Origin: JAMCTM01 sp023473545
Lineage (GTDB): Bacteria > Patescibacteriota > Microgenomatia > Levybacterales > UBA12049
Length of the DNA: 18,636 nt
NCBI GenBank assembly: GCA_023473545.1
Contig: JAMCXO010000009.1
Coordinates: forward strand, 1 to 18,636
Direction of reading: 5' to 3'
The notes below the pieces were generated by a model. The model was not told the DNA's origin. It did no database searches and was given only the letters and a program-made list of their open reading frames with translations. Positions 6,953-14,003 of the stretch are shown here, one piece after another. A program made the translations under genes and the position numbers. Position 1 is the first letter of the stretch. Every line of letters starts with the position of its first letter.

Positions 6953-9647
6953 TGCCCAGAAACTTTTTATAGTATAACATAAAACTACTGCGGAGAGGGT
7001 CATTTGGGGGAGTATCATAATGGTGGCAAACCGGCGTATACATTTCATAGGCATACATAAAACTATCATCATAGACACACGTATTGCCGTTATCGGATTG
7101 GATTTGTACGGTGCCATTTGGGCCCTTGTCCTTTTTAAAATCAGTCATCAAATTGTCTAGGCTATTTACGGTGCAACGTAGCTGGTTCTTAAAGCCATGC
7201 GTATAGCCAGGAATGTGCGCACCACAGCCAAACTCTAAATTCGTATCTAGGCTAAACGTTTGCTCAACGCCCCATATGGTTAAGACGATTAACGGATTTA
7301 CGTTTTCCGCCTTAGAAGTTTCATAAATGTCTTGGAGGTAACTTTTTTCGTTAGCAACAAGAGCGCCCCCATTCTTAATAACCTGATTTATAAAATTATT
7401 TTCATCGCCCAAGACACTTACGTTTCTTCCCTGACCTTTCATTAGCTGTTCAAAGGCTGTTGTGTTAACGGAGGGCGGGGGTGCTGTGCTTGTTTCTGGG
7501 GATGACGCATAAGAATTTGGCGCCCCGCCTGTTTCCGGAAACGTTGGTCGGAAAAATACATATGCCTTAATAGAATGCATAAACATATCCCGAGAAAGAT
7601 AGCAGTCTTCTGTGTTTGCGCCCGATTTGCTCCATCCTGCCTCTATTGCCCAAAAAGTACCATTGCTGTCCACTTTGTTTACTATAAGCATGTGCCCTTT
7701 ATCGGAAACCATCCCGCTGAGATCTTTCGTGCCCGCAAGCGCCGCTCCAATGTCTCCAGGTTGAGGATTCGCTACCTGCTTAAAGCTATATTGAGCCCCG
7801 TTTAGGCAAATTGTTAAACGGGGGAGTGAGGCTAAATTTTTGGCGAAGAGAATATTTTTGTGATCGTTGGGGCATCCTGCGTCTCCGCGGTAGATAGCGT
7901 TGCTGTCGCCTGTGGCAAGGGCAACGGAATCTGCCACAAAACCAATGCACTGGGGGCAGCCAGGGTCATTATGATGTGGCTTGTTCATTGCATTAAACGC
8001 ATTAATTTGATCCGAAGAATATCCTTTGTTGGCAAGAAACCTTTCAAGACAATTGTTGGTTTTGTAAGTTGTGTAGCCAGGCGTTAAAGTATTGCATTCT
8101 TTAAAAGCGTCCATCACATCGTCTGCCGTCTGTTGCACGCTGGCGTTTTCTTGCCCCGGGGAAGGGCTAGATGTAACCGGTGTTGGACTGGCGCCGGGCG
8201 TAGAAGTCGGCAGTCCTCCTGTGCCGGTGCCCCCCGGAACGCCAAAGCCGACAATGCTAAAGGTGAAAATAAAAATCAGTATCACAACCAGAATTGGAAT
8301 CAGAATCTCGGGATTGGCCGCGGCCAGTCTCATTAAATAGGAAACCGCTTTTTTTCTTGTTTGATTGGTTAAAAAAGATAATGGTTTAGGGATGCCGATT
8401 CTGCCGCCTCCGGCGGCAAGGCGGTTTAGACGATTAATTCCGCTCCCGATTCCCCTGTTAAAAGCCCCTGTAAAGCCCCCCTTCCCCCCCGCGTACGGAG
8501 CGGAAAGGGGATGGGGTACTTTCTGCGGGGCACGAGATGCCTCTATTTTTCCCAGCGTCTGCTGAAAAGACGAAGGCGTTTTAGGAAAGGAAGAGGCCGG
8601 GGCGGGGGTTGGTTCCGGCTTAGGTTGTTCCCGGACAGGGGCGGGGACGGGTTCGGATGGCCGGGGATGAGGCATAAGCGCCCCCTCAAACCAGGTTTTT
8701 GTTTTCGGTTCGATTGGTAAAGGTTCTCCGGGGTGGGTAGTTTCAACAGGTTTTAACGGAAGGACAATTGCTTCTTTCTGCCCCGCGGGTTCTTGTTTTA
8801 GGCGGATTCTTTCGTTTGCCAAGGCAATCTCTTGATGGGTAGAGCTATAAGCCTTTGCTTTTTCGGGATGTTTTTGAACAAACTCTTCCCATCTTTTTTG
8901 CTTAACCTTATTTAAGATGTCTTCGTAAGATGTGCCCTGTTCGTGTTTTAGACTTTCGTATCTGGCGTTTGCCTCCGATGCTATTCTTAAATGGGTCATG
9001 GATACCGTCTGGTCTTGTTCGGTTTTTTTATAGACCCTGTTTCTTTCCCTGTCGTATTTTTCAACTCTTCCCGCGTATTTATTGTTGTTTCTGAATTCCC
9101 GCTCTGTTTCCCCGGCAAGGGTGGGCGATGGTCTTTTTTCTTCTAAAGGAGGCCCTTTTTCGTCCTTAAGCGATCCATATTTATAATCAAGCCATTCTTG
9201 GCTGGCCGGTCCTTTCTCCGGATTTTTTGCCTGCCACTCTCTGATTTTTGCCTCCTCAATCCTTTTATAATTCTTATCCTCCTCCATTAGCTTGGTTTGG
9301 TCTCTAAATCCAACAAGGGCTGCGGCAGAAAGGGCTGTTTTTAAAAGATTACTTTCTGATTCTGGCTGATTTTGTTTCTGGGGCGCCGGCGGAAGCGGTT
9401 TTTCCTGGGGTTTTATGAAAGAGTAGGCTTCCGCCACCTCTTTGCCAAGCCAAAGCCCCCGAAGTGTTTGATTGTCTATTCTTTGTCTTTGTCCCCATTC
9501 TAAAAATTGATCTATGGTTTGGTGGGCGGCGGCAAGGGGGTGTGTCTTAACAAAGCTCTGCCAACCCTGAGCCCTTGCCTGGGCGGCCTGCGGATTTGCC
9601 TGGATAAAGCTTATCGTCTGGGAGAGGTTTTTTGTTTTAGAATCCAT
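6942..9647 (-). CDS. Bifunctional peptidoglycan hydrolase of a T4SS (CHAP-like + lysozyme/SLT-like), VirB1 analogue
   Basis: A 901-aa protein with three parts. Residues 1-445 are hydrophilic, Pro/Gln/Lys-rich and Cys-free, with no signal peptide, so probably cytoplasmic. One membrane span lies at about 446-468 (ILIPILVVILIFIFTFSIVG). After a Pro/Ser/Thr linker an external part carries a CHAP/NlpC-like amidase-peptidase region (about 505-700) with candidate catalytic Cys567 (PQCIGFVADS), the NPQPGDIGA loop (627-635), His652 (GHMLIV) and polar Glu669. A lysozyme/lytic-transglycosylase-like domain (about 765-899) has candidate catalytic Glu795 (IWGVEQTFS). Eleven cysteines lie after the span. 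The pairing of a wall amidase/peptidase with a muramidase recalls VirB1-like proteins of Gram-positive conjugative elements, which open peptidoglycan for the channel. It starts 2 bp after virB4. The large N-terminal region is unusual and unidentified; the exact bond specificity of either domain is inferred. Confidence 0.8.
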   Translation of the reverse strand: MDSKTKNLSQTISFIQANPQAAQARAQGWQSFVKTHPLAAAHQTIDQFLEWGQRQRIDNQTLRGLWLGKEVAEAYSFIKPQEKPLPPAPQKQNQPESESNLLKTALSAAALVGFRDQTKLMEEDKNYKRIEEAKIREWQAKNPEKGPASQEWLDYKYGSLKDEKGPPLEEKRPSPTLAGETEREFRNNNKYAGRVEKYDRERNRVYKKTEQDQTVSMTHLRIASEANARYESLKHEQGTSYEDILNKVKQKRWEEFVQKHPEKAKAYSSTHQEIALANERIRLKQEPAGQKEAIVLPLKPVETTHPGEPLPIEPKTKTWFEGALMPHPRPSEPVPAPVREQPKPEPTPAPASSFPKTPSSFQQTLGKIEASRAPQKVPHPLSAPYAGGKGGFTGAFNRGIGSGINRLNRLAAGGGRIGIPKPLSFLTNQTRKKAVSYLMRLAAANPEILIPILVVILIFIFTFSIVGFGVPGGTGTGGLPTSTPGASPTPVTSSPSPGQENASVQQTADDVMDAFKECNTLTPGYTTYKTNNCLERFLANKGYSSDQINAFNAMNKPHHNDPGCPQCIGFVADSVALATGDSNAIYRGDAGCPNDHKNILFAKNLASLPRLTICLNGAQYSFKQVANPQPGDIGAALAGTKDLSGMVSDKGHMLIVNKVDSNGTFWAIEAGWSKSGANTEDCYLSRDMFMHSIKAYVFFRPTFPETGGAPNSYASSPETSTAPPPSVNTTAFEQLMKGQGRNVSVLGDENNFINQVIKNGGALVANEKSYLQDIYETSKAENVNPLIVLTIWGVEQTFSLDTNLEFGCGAHIPGYTHGFKNQLRCTVNSLDNLMTDFKKDKGPNGTVQIQSDNGNTCVYDDSFMYAYEMYTPVCHHYDTPPNDPLRSSFMLYYKKFLGNEQ

Positions 9648-9649
9648 AG

Positions 9650-11584
9650 TTAGCTAGCAGAAAAAAGCTCTTTAGCCAAGGCCTGTCTGGCATCTTCGTT
9701 ATTTGGGTGAGAGGAGCTTTCTTGTTGGTTTGGCACTGTTTGGGGGATTGGGGATTGGGCCGCCGGCACTGCCTGTTGCGCTGACGGCACTGTCTCCTGT
9801 GCCTGGGATTGCGCCTTCTCCAATGGGTTGGTGGTAACTATTCTGTGTTCGAAATCAGCCGCCACAACCCTCATGGCAACATGATTTTGTCCGGCAAAGA
9901 AAAGCGCCTCTCCGATACCGGCAGAAAGCAAAAGCTGTTTTTCCCCGGATGACAAATAGAAGGTTTTTGCCACGATGTCTACCTCCGAGGGGCCTTGTTT
10001 CATTAAAATCTGAAGCGACGAGTTTGAGAGAACGGCTTTGCCGTAATCCGTGAGCAAAAAATCCTCCGCGTCCTGGGTAACCGTTGTTAGTCCAAGAAAA
10101 TACTTGCGCGCCCTTTTGGCAATCGAATACACAAACGCGGCGCTGTCTTCGTACTTCATCATATACCAGGCCTCATCCAGAATAAGGATTCTTTTTCTAA
10201 GATCCTTTCTTACCTTTGTCCAGACAAAATCAAGAATAATATGCATGGCAATGGGTCTTAATTCCTCTTCCATGGCCTTAATAGAAAATACGGTTAAGGG
10301 GTTTTTAATGTCAAAATTAGACTGCTCGTTAAAAATGCCCGAAAGACTGCCCTTGATAAATTTTTCAAGTATTAGCGCCAGATTCTTGGCAACCGGATCT
10401 TCTGTGCCAAGAAGGGTTTTATAGAGGTCTTCCATCAGGGGCGGCTCTTTTTTCTGGGTCTCGGGGTTTTGGTTGATGCCTTTTTGCTGATAGGTTGTAA
10501 CAAGCGCCCTGTCCAGAATCGCGTCCTGCTCCGGATCCAGTTCTCCCATCACGATTCGCAATAGTCCGTGCAGGGAAAGTATTTTAAGCCCCAGCTCGTT
10601 TTCGCCTTCTTCGTAAAGCCCGGAAAGATCAAACGGATTTATTTTAATAGGAGAGGATTGGGTGAACGACATATATTCTCCGCCCAAGGTTTGGCAAAGC
10701 GCTTCGTATTCCCCCTCCGGGTCAACCACGATCACCTCTGTTCCAAACATAAACTGCCTCATAATCTCAAGTTTTATCAGGAATGATTTGCCGGATCCCG
10801 ACTTGCCAAGTATTACCTCGTTGGCGTTTTCCAAAGAGAATCTGTCAAAAACAATCAGGGAGTTGTTTTGGGCGTTGATGCCGTAGAGAACCCCTTTGTT
10901 TTGGGTGAGAATGGCGGAGGTAAAGGGAAAGGTGGTGGCAAGAGAGGTAGTGTCCATGTTGCGGGTGATGAAAATTTTATCCTGCCCTAGGGGCGCGGTT
11001 GACTTAAAGCCTTCTTCCATCTGAAGGGTGGCGGTTTTCGGCAATAAAAGTATTGAGCCAAGGGTGGTCTGCAGTTTTTTCGAAGCCTGTTCCAAATCGG
11101 CCGGAGATTCGGAGGACAGGGTAAGATAAAAGCTTAGCTGGAAGAATCTTTCGACCCCTTTTGCCAGTTCTTCCTGAAGGGCAAGGGCATCCTCCAGGGC
11201 CGCTGTTACCTTTGGATCTATGACCACCCCTTCCTGCGCCTGGGACGAGATTGTCGCCTCCATTTCCGCGATCTTTCTTTTTAGATCGGACAAGACATCA
11301 GGGGAAGAGGCCGGGTAGATAAACATGGCTATATCCATTGTGTGGTCAAAATCAATTACCGGCTCGATCCAGTTGGCAGAGACAAACCGGGGGTAATCGG
11401 CTATAAAAAAGGTTCGGTAAAACGTTTCTCCTATTTTAATAAACTTAAAGTCTACCTCCACAGACGACGGGGATATAACATCCGTTAAAGACACGGTTCC
11501 TTTTTCAAGCTTGGCAAGGGCCGGATAGGGAGCCTGGGTGTTTTGGTTTTTGTCTTTTTTCCTGCCGAGATTAAATAGGTTCAT
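9650..11584 (-). CDS. virB4: VirB4/TraC-family T4SS ATPase
   Basis: A 644-aa cytoplasmic ATPase that powers pilus assembly and substrate transfer in type IV secretion. N-terminal VirB4/TraC features: FKIGE-like FKFIKIGETFYRTFF (47-60) and the YP...NWIEPVIDFDHTMD stretch (64-84). The motor domain has Walker A GKSGSGKS (260-267), VVDPEGEYEAL (286-296), Walker B LILDEAW (467-473) and the late TTVTQDAEDFL motif (500-510). The C-terminal 60 residues are a Gln/Pro/Ser-rich, probably disordered tail ending in a short helix. The ATG overlaps the TGA of the upstream gene (ATGA), with a plausible Shine-Dalgarno AAGGAAA about 8 nt upstream. No VirB11 or VirD4 is nearby, so this is the only motor visible in the cluster. 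Confidence 0.93.
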   Translation of the reverse strand: MNLFNLGRKKDKNQNTQAPYPALAKLEKGTVSLTDVISPSSVEVDFKFIKIGETFYRTFFIADYPRFVSANWIEPVIDFDHTMDIAMFIYPASSPDVLSDLKRKIAEMEATISSQAQEGVVIDPKVTAALEDALALQEELAKGVERFFQLSFYLTLSSESPADLEQASKKLQTTLGSILLLPKTATLQMEEGFKSTAPLGQDKIFITRNMDTTSLATTFPFTSAILTQNKGVLYGINAQNNSLIVFDRFSLENANEVILGKSGSGKSFLIKLEIMRQFMFGTEVIVVDPEGEYEALCQTLGGEYMSFTQSSPIKINPFDLSGLYEEGENELGLKILSLHGLLRIVMGELDPEQDAILDRALVTTYQQKGINQNPETQKKEPPLMEDLYKTLLGTEDPVAKNLALILEKFIKGSLSGIFNEQSNFDIKNPLTVFSIKAMEEELRPIAMHIILDFVWTKVRKDLRKRILILDEAWYMMKYEDSAAFVYSIAKRARKYFLGLTTVTQDAEDFLLTDYGKAVLSNSSLQILMKQGPSEVDIVAKTFYLSSGEKQLLLSAGIGEALFFAGQNHVAMRVVAADFEHRIVTTNPLEKAQSQAQETVPSAQQAVPAAQSPIPQTVPNQQESSSHPNNEDARQALAKELFSAS

Positions 11585-12228
11585 TTAGTGTTTCCTTTCA
11601 CCACGATGGGGCTTTTTTCCTGGCTTGATTCTCTTGTCGCGTCCTGGTTAAACACCTCGTAAAAAAGCTTTATCAGCTCTTCCCTGTTAAGAACCTTTGC
11701 CCTGGTGCCGAGTTTCGCAATCTGGGTCATGACCGATTCCGCTTTGGTGTGAAGGGATGCCCTGGCCGCGTCAGCAAAATTGCTGCCTATGCCCATTATT
11801 CCTTTTTCTAAAGAAGAGAAGGAAAGAATAAGATAAAAGTTTTTTTCCAAAACGGCATTGTCCTGAATTAGATTCTGCACGAATTCCTTATAAAGACGTA
11901 TCTGTTCTTTTATTTTTTGGTTCTGTTCTATTGATAGCTCTTTATGAAAGGATGACTTTTGTTCCTCCTGATTTAAAAGAGAAATGTAGGAGGCGATATT
12001 CGTTTTTTTATTGCGGATCAGGATTTGGACGGGAAAGGACAGGGAATTAAGAAGATTGGCATAGCCCGCGATTTTGGCTGCCTGCTCTTCTTGGGACAAA
12101 AGGGCGAAATTTGCGGATTGTATCTCCATAACAAGACAGGCGTTTCCTCCGGAGAGAATGGCCACGTCCTCCAGTATATCCTGTATTTCCGTGAATTTTT
12201 GGGCAGAACCCATCTGGGCAGTTTTCAT
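11581..12228 (-). CDS. TraC-N-like T4SS protein paired with VirB4
   Basis: A 215-aa cytoplasmic protein with no membrane segment. Residues about 12-100 (IEDVAILSGG-like start, then MEIQSANFALLSQEEQAAKI, YANLLNSLSFPVQILIRNKK) resemble the N-terminal domain seen in some TraC/VirB4-type proteins. A helical middle follows (about 90-125), then LILSFSSLEKG (133-143) and a C-terminal LNREELIKLFYEVFNQD (about 180-196). It lies between the PrgI-family gene (9-bp gap) and virB4 (4-bp ATGA overlap). It probably acts as a dedicated partner or accessory subunit of the VirB4 motor. The family match is from pattern memory only. It could be the product of an ancient split of virB4, although the downstream gene also keeps its own N-terminal region. 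Confidence 0.65.
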   Translation of the reverse strand: MKTAQMGSAQKFTEIQDILEDVAILSGGNACLVMEIQSANFALLSQEEQAAKIAGYANLLNSLSFPVQILIRNKKTNIASYISLLNQEEQKSSFHKELSIEQNQKIKEQIRLYKEFVQNLIQDNAVLEKNFYLILSFSSLEKGIMGIGSNFADAARASLHTKAESVMTQIAKLGTRAKVLNREELIKLFYEVFNQDATRESSQEKSPIVVKGNTK

Positions 12229-12237
12229 AAATTGATT

Positions 12238-13434
12238 TCAGGTTTTGAATAACTCTTTTCTTAGCGTTTCTCTTTCATCGGTTGAAGAAATCTGAAGAAG
12301 AGGAATTATTTCCCCTTTTGCCGCTAGCTCTATTTTGTCAAACCTCTGTTTTCCCTGGGGATCCTCGAATTCAAGGGTATATATTCCGTTTAAAAGAGGG
12401 GTTGCCGAAGAAAACTGGCCGAGAGAGTTGGTTTTAAACGCCCTGACGGGATTTCCGTCTTTGTCTTTAACCTCTATCAGAATATTTACCAGAATGTTTC
12501 CCCTCGCGTCTTTTACAACACCGGCCAGAATATTAGGAATTTCAGGCACAATAGGCATGCCTGCCGTTTGGGACATTGATTTGGGCACACTGACAACGTT
12601 TTGGGTTTTAGGCAGGGTGAATGTTCCCGGGGCAAAGACCCTCTGGCTTTGACTGTTAAGCCTTTGGGACAAAAGCGCCAGCTCTTTTTCGAGCCGCCCC
12701 TTTTCCATAAGGGCCGCCTCAAGTCTGGACTCAAGCTCTGCCACTTTTTGGTGGACCACGGGGAAATTATTGGTTTTTTTCTCAAGTGATTCTTTCGCCT
12801 TTGCCGCCTCAAGTTCTTTTTTGATTGTTTCCGTCTGCTCTCTCAGTATTCTTTCGTCGTTTTCGATGACTGCCTCATCCGTTGGGACAAGGTCTTCCAT
12901 TTTTGTTTCTTTCTGCCTTTCGGGCTTGGGCAGGGCAACGTTCAGGTAGTTTTGGCTGGGAACCTTCGGAAAATAAAAGGTAGAGAGGGATTCAAAGAAG
13001 GTCATTTCTCTTTCGTCCAATTTATTGTTCGGGCGGATGTTTGCTGTTGTGTTTTTTAGGAGGGACTGAAGTTTTTCGTAGGACGAGGATCCCGGCGCCC
13101 TTTTTTTAGCAACATGGTTTAGGGAGATGTGGAGTATGGCTATTTGCCCTTCTTTTTTAAAGAGATATTCGTTTGGCACAAAAAGGGCTTTTAAAAAAAG
13201 GTAGATCATGGTGTCCATCGGCCTTCCCTCAAGCGGCACAAAAGCCATGGAGAATCCGGCTATAAAGATAAAAATCGCGATAGGAAATTTAATAACGCCC
13301 AGAATTTGTATTGAAAACATGATCCAGGCCATAATGGAGCCGGCGGCAAGATAGGCGAATTGCTTAACAGTCATGTCTCCTATCAGCTTGAACTGAAAAC
13401 TGGTTATGTCCTGGGGTATCGGATGATTTTCCAT
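12238..13434 (-). CDS. PrgI-family membrane protein with coiled coil and carboxypeptidase-regulatory-like domain
   Basis: A 398-aa protein. The N-terminus (IPQDITSFQFKLIGDMTVKQ, then two membrane spans at about 25-42 and 46-66, then FVPLEGRPMD) is typical of PrgI-family T4SS membrane proteins, which occupy the VirB3/TcpE-like position beside VirB4. The family is usually little more than this 100-130 aa unit. Here it continues with a low-complexity linker, a charged coiled coil (about 180-262), a Pro/Val linker, and a beta-rich domain (about 300-380: AGVVKDARGNILVNILIEVK ... GNPVRAF.TNSLGQFS) resembling the carboxypeptidase-regulatory/Ig-like fold. With two spans and no signal peptide, both ends should lie in the cytoplasm. 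It is the first gene of the T4SS operon, with its own promoter. Confidence 0.82.
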   Translation of the reverse strand: MENHPIPQDITSFQFKLIGDMTVKQFAYLAAGSIMAWIMFSIQILGVIKFPIAIFIFIAGFSMAFVPLEGRPMDTMIYLFLKALFVPNEYLFKKEGQIAILHISLNHVAKKRAPGSSSYEKLQSLLKNTTANIRPNNKLDEREMTFFESLSTFYFPKVPSQNYLNVALPKPERQKETKMEDLVPTDEAVIENDERILREQTETIKKELEAAKAKESLEKKTNNFPVVHQKVAELESRLEAALMEKGRLEKELALLSQRLNSQSQRVFAPGTFTLPKTQNVVSVPKSMSQTAGMPIVPEIPNILAGVVKDARGNILVNILIEVKDKDGNPVRAFKTNSLGQFSSATPLLNGIYTLEFEDPQGKQRFDKIELAAKGEIIPLLQISSTDERETLRKELFKT

Positions 13435-13438
13435 AACT

Positions 13439-13468
13439 ATTGTATGCTTTCAGCATATAACGTGAAAA
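13439..13468 (-). promoter_or_regulatory. promoter of the T4SS operon
   Basis: On the minus strand TTTTCA (13468-13463, 4/6), an 18-nt spacer and TACAAT (13444-13439, 5/6) end only 4 nt before the ATG of the PrgI-family gene. This predicts a leaderless or nearly leaderless mRNA for the whole five-gene operon. No Shine-Dalgarno is present. Confidence 0.45.
13443..13457. promoter_or_regulatory. inverted repeat inside the T4SS promoter (possible operator)
   Basis: TATGCT-TTC-AGCATA is a perfect 6-bp dyad with a 3-nt centre. It lies between the -35 and -10 of the T4SS promoter and touches the -10, where a repressor would block polymerase. There is no T-tract, so it is unlikely to be a terminator. 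A dyad this short can arise by chance. Confidence 0.3.
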
Positions 13469-13576
13469 ATCCGATTGCAAGATTATCAAAGTAGATCAAA
13501 ATAGAAGGCTTAAGGATTGTTTCCTAATTCCTGCCGACCCTAGCCTCCGCAGTGCGTAAATTTTACATTGCTTTAC

Positions 13577-13605
13577 TTGACAAGGAAAAGCTATTGTGTT
13601 TTGAT
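13577..13605 (+). promoter_or_regulatory. promoter of the divergent 129-aa / 609-aa operon (leaderless)
   Basis: A perfect TTGACA (13577-13582), a 17-nt spacer ending in TGT (extended -10) and TTTGAT (13600-13605, 4/6). The ATG lies 6 nt after the -10, so the predicted transcription start coincides with the A of the start codon. It is divergent from the T4SS operon promoter about 110 bp away. Confidence 0.6.
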
Positions 13606-13611
13606 TAAGAC

Positions 13612-14001
13612 ATGCCATTTGATGAAGCCTATAAAAACAAAATCGGCGAACGCTTAACCCGCAGGCTTGCCGAGGCCATCAAAAATCAGGAAATTGATCA
13701 AGAAAAAGCCGTCTTTCTTGCCTCCTATATTCTTTCTAATCTTGACGGCGCCCAGGACAATTCTCAGCTGGCCGATTTTGTTAGCGGGCTTTCTTCCGAG
13801 TGGCCGATGTTTTCCCGGATTTCAACAAATAGCACCGAGCAAGACCATGACCAAGGAAACCAAATCGCCGGAGAAAAGACAGAAAAAACAGAAGACGCAA
13901 TAGGAGAAATCTCGGGCCTTATTAAGCAAAACAAAATAGATGAGGCAATTAGCGTTGCCAAATTGGCAAACGACCAAACAGAGAAAGGGGGAACAGTTTA
14001 G
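13612..14001 (+). CDS. Unrecognised small acidic/helical protein
   Basis: A 129-aa soluble protein with no signal peptide or membrane span. The N-terminal half (FDEAYKNKIGERLTRRLAEA, then QEKAVFLASYILSNLD) is predicted helical. A Gln/Asp/Lys/Thr-rich linker (about 75-95) separates it from a short C-terminal helix pair (AIGEISGLIKQNKIDEAISV). No family is recognised. The ATG coincides with the predicted transcription start. The gene is followed 2 bp later by the 609-aa coiled-coil gene, so the two form an operon facing away from the T4SS operon. A function in the same machine is inferred only from this neighbourhood. Confidence 0.75.
   Translation: MPFDEAYKNKIGERLTRRLAEAIKNQEIDQEKAVFLASYILSNLDGAQDNSQLADFVSGLSSEWPMFSRISTNSTEQDHDQGNQIAGEKTEKTEDAIGEISGLIKQNKIDEAISVAKLANDQTEKGGTV
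13985..13992 (+). promoter_or_regulatory. Shine-Dalgarno-like site of the 609-aa gene
   Basis: AAGGGGGA ends 11 nt before the ATG at 14004, inside the last codons of the upstream gene. It is one of the few recognisable ribosome-binding sites in the window, and it serves an internal operon gene rather than a first gene. Confidence 0.4.
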
Positions 14002-14003
14002 AA

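Noticed and set aside
6953..7117. Upstream extension of the Ig-like protein gene to an ATG at 7117
   Set aside because: It would overlap the hydrolase gene by about 175 bp, and the added residues are not a signal sequence. The ATG at 6952 gives a clean signal anchor.
8700..8720. GGTTCGATT resembling a tRNA T-loop
   Set aside because: No acceptor or anticodon stem can be formed around it, and it lies in the hydrolase coding region. No tRNA, rRNA or CRISPR array was seen in the window.
8092..8746. Several open frames on both strands across the Pro/Gly-rich part of the hydrolase gene
   Set aside because: GC-rich, Pro/Gly-coding DNA suppresses stop codons in other frames. Products are compositionally odd, and none has a start signal.
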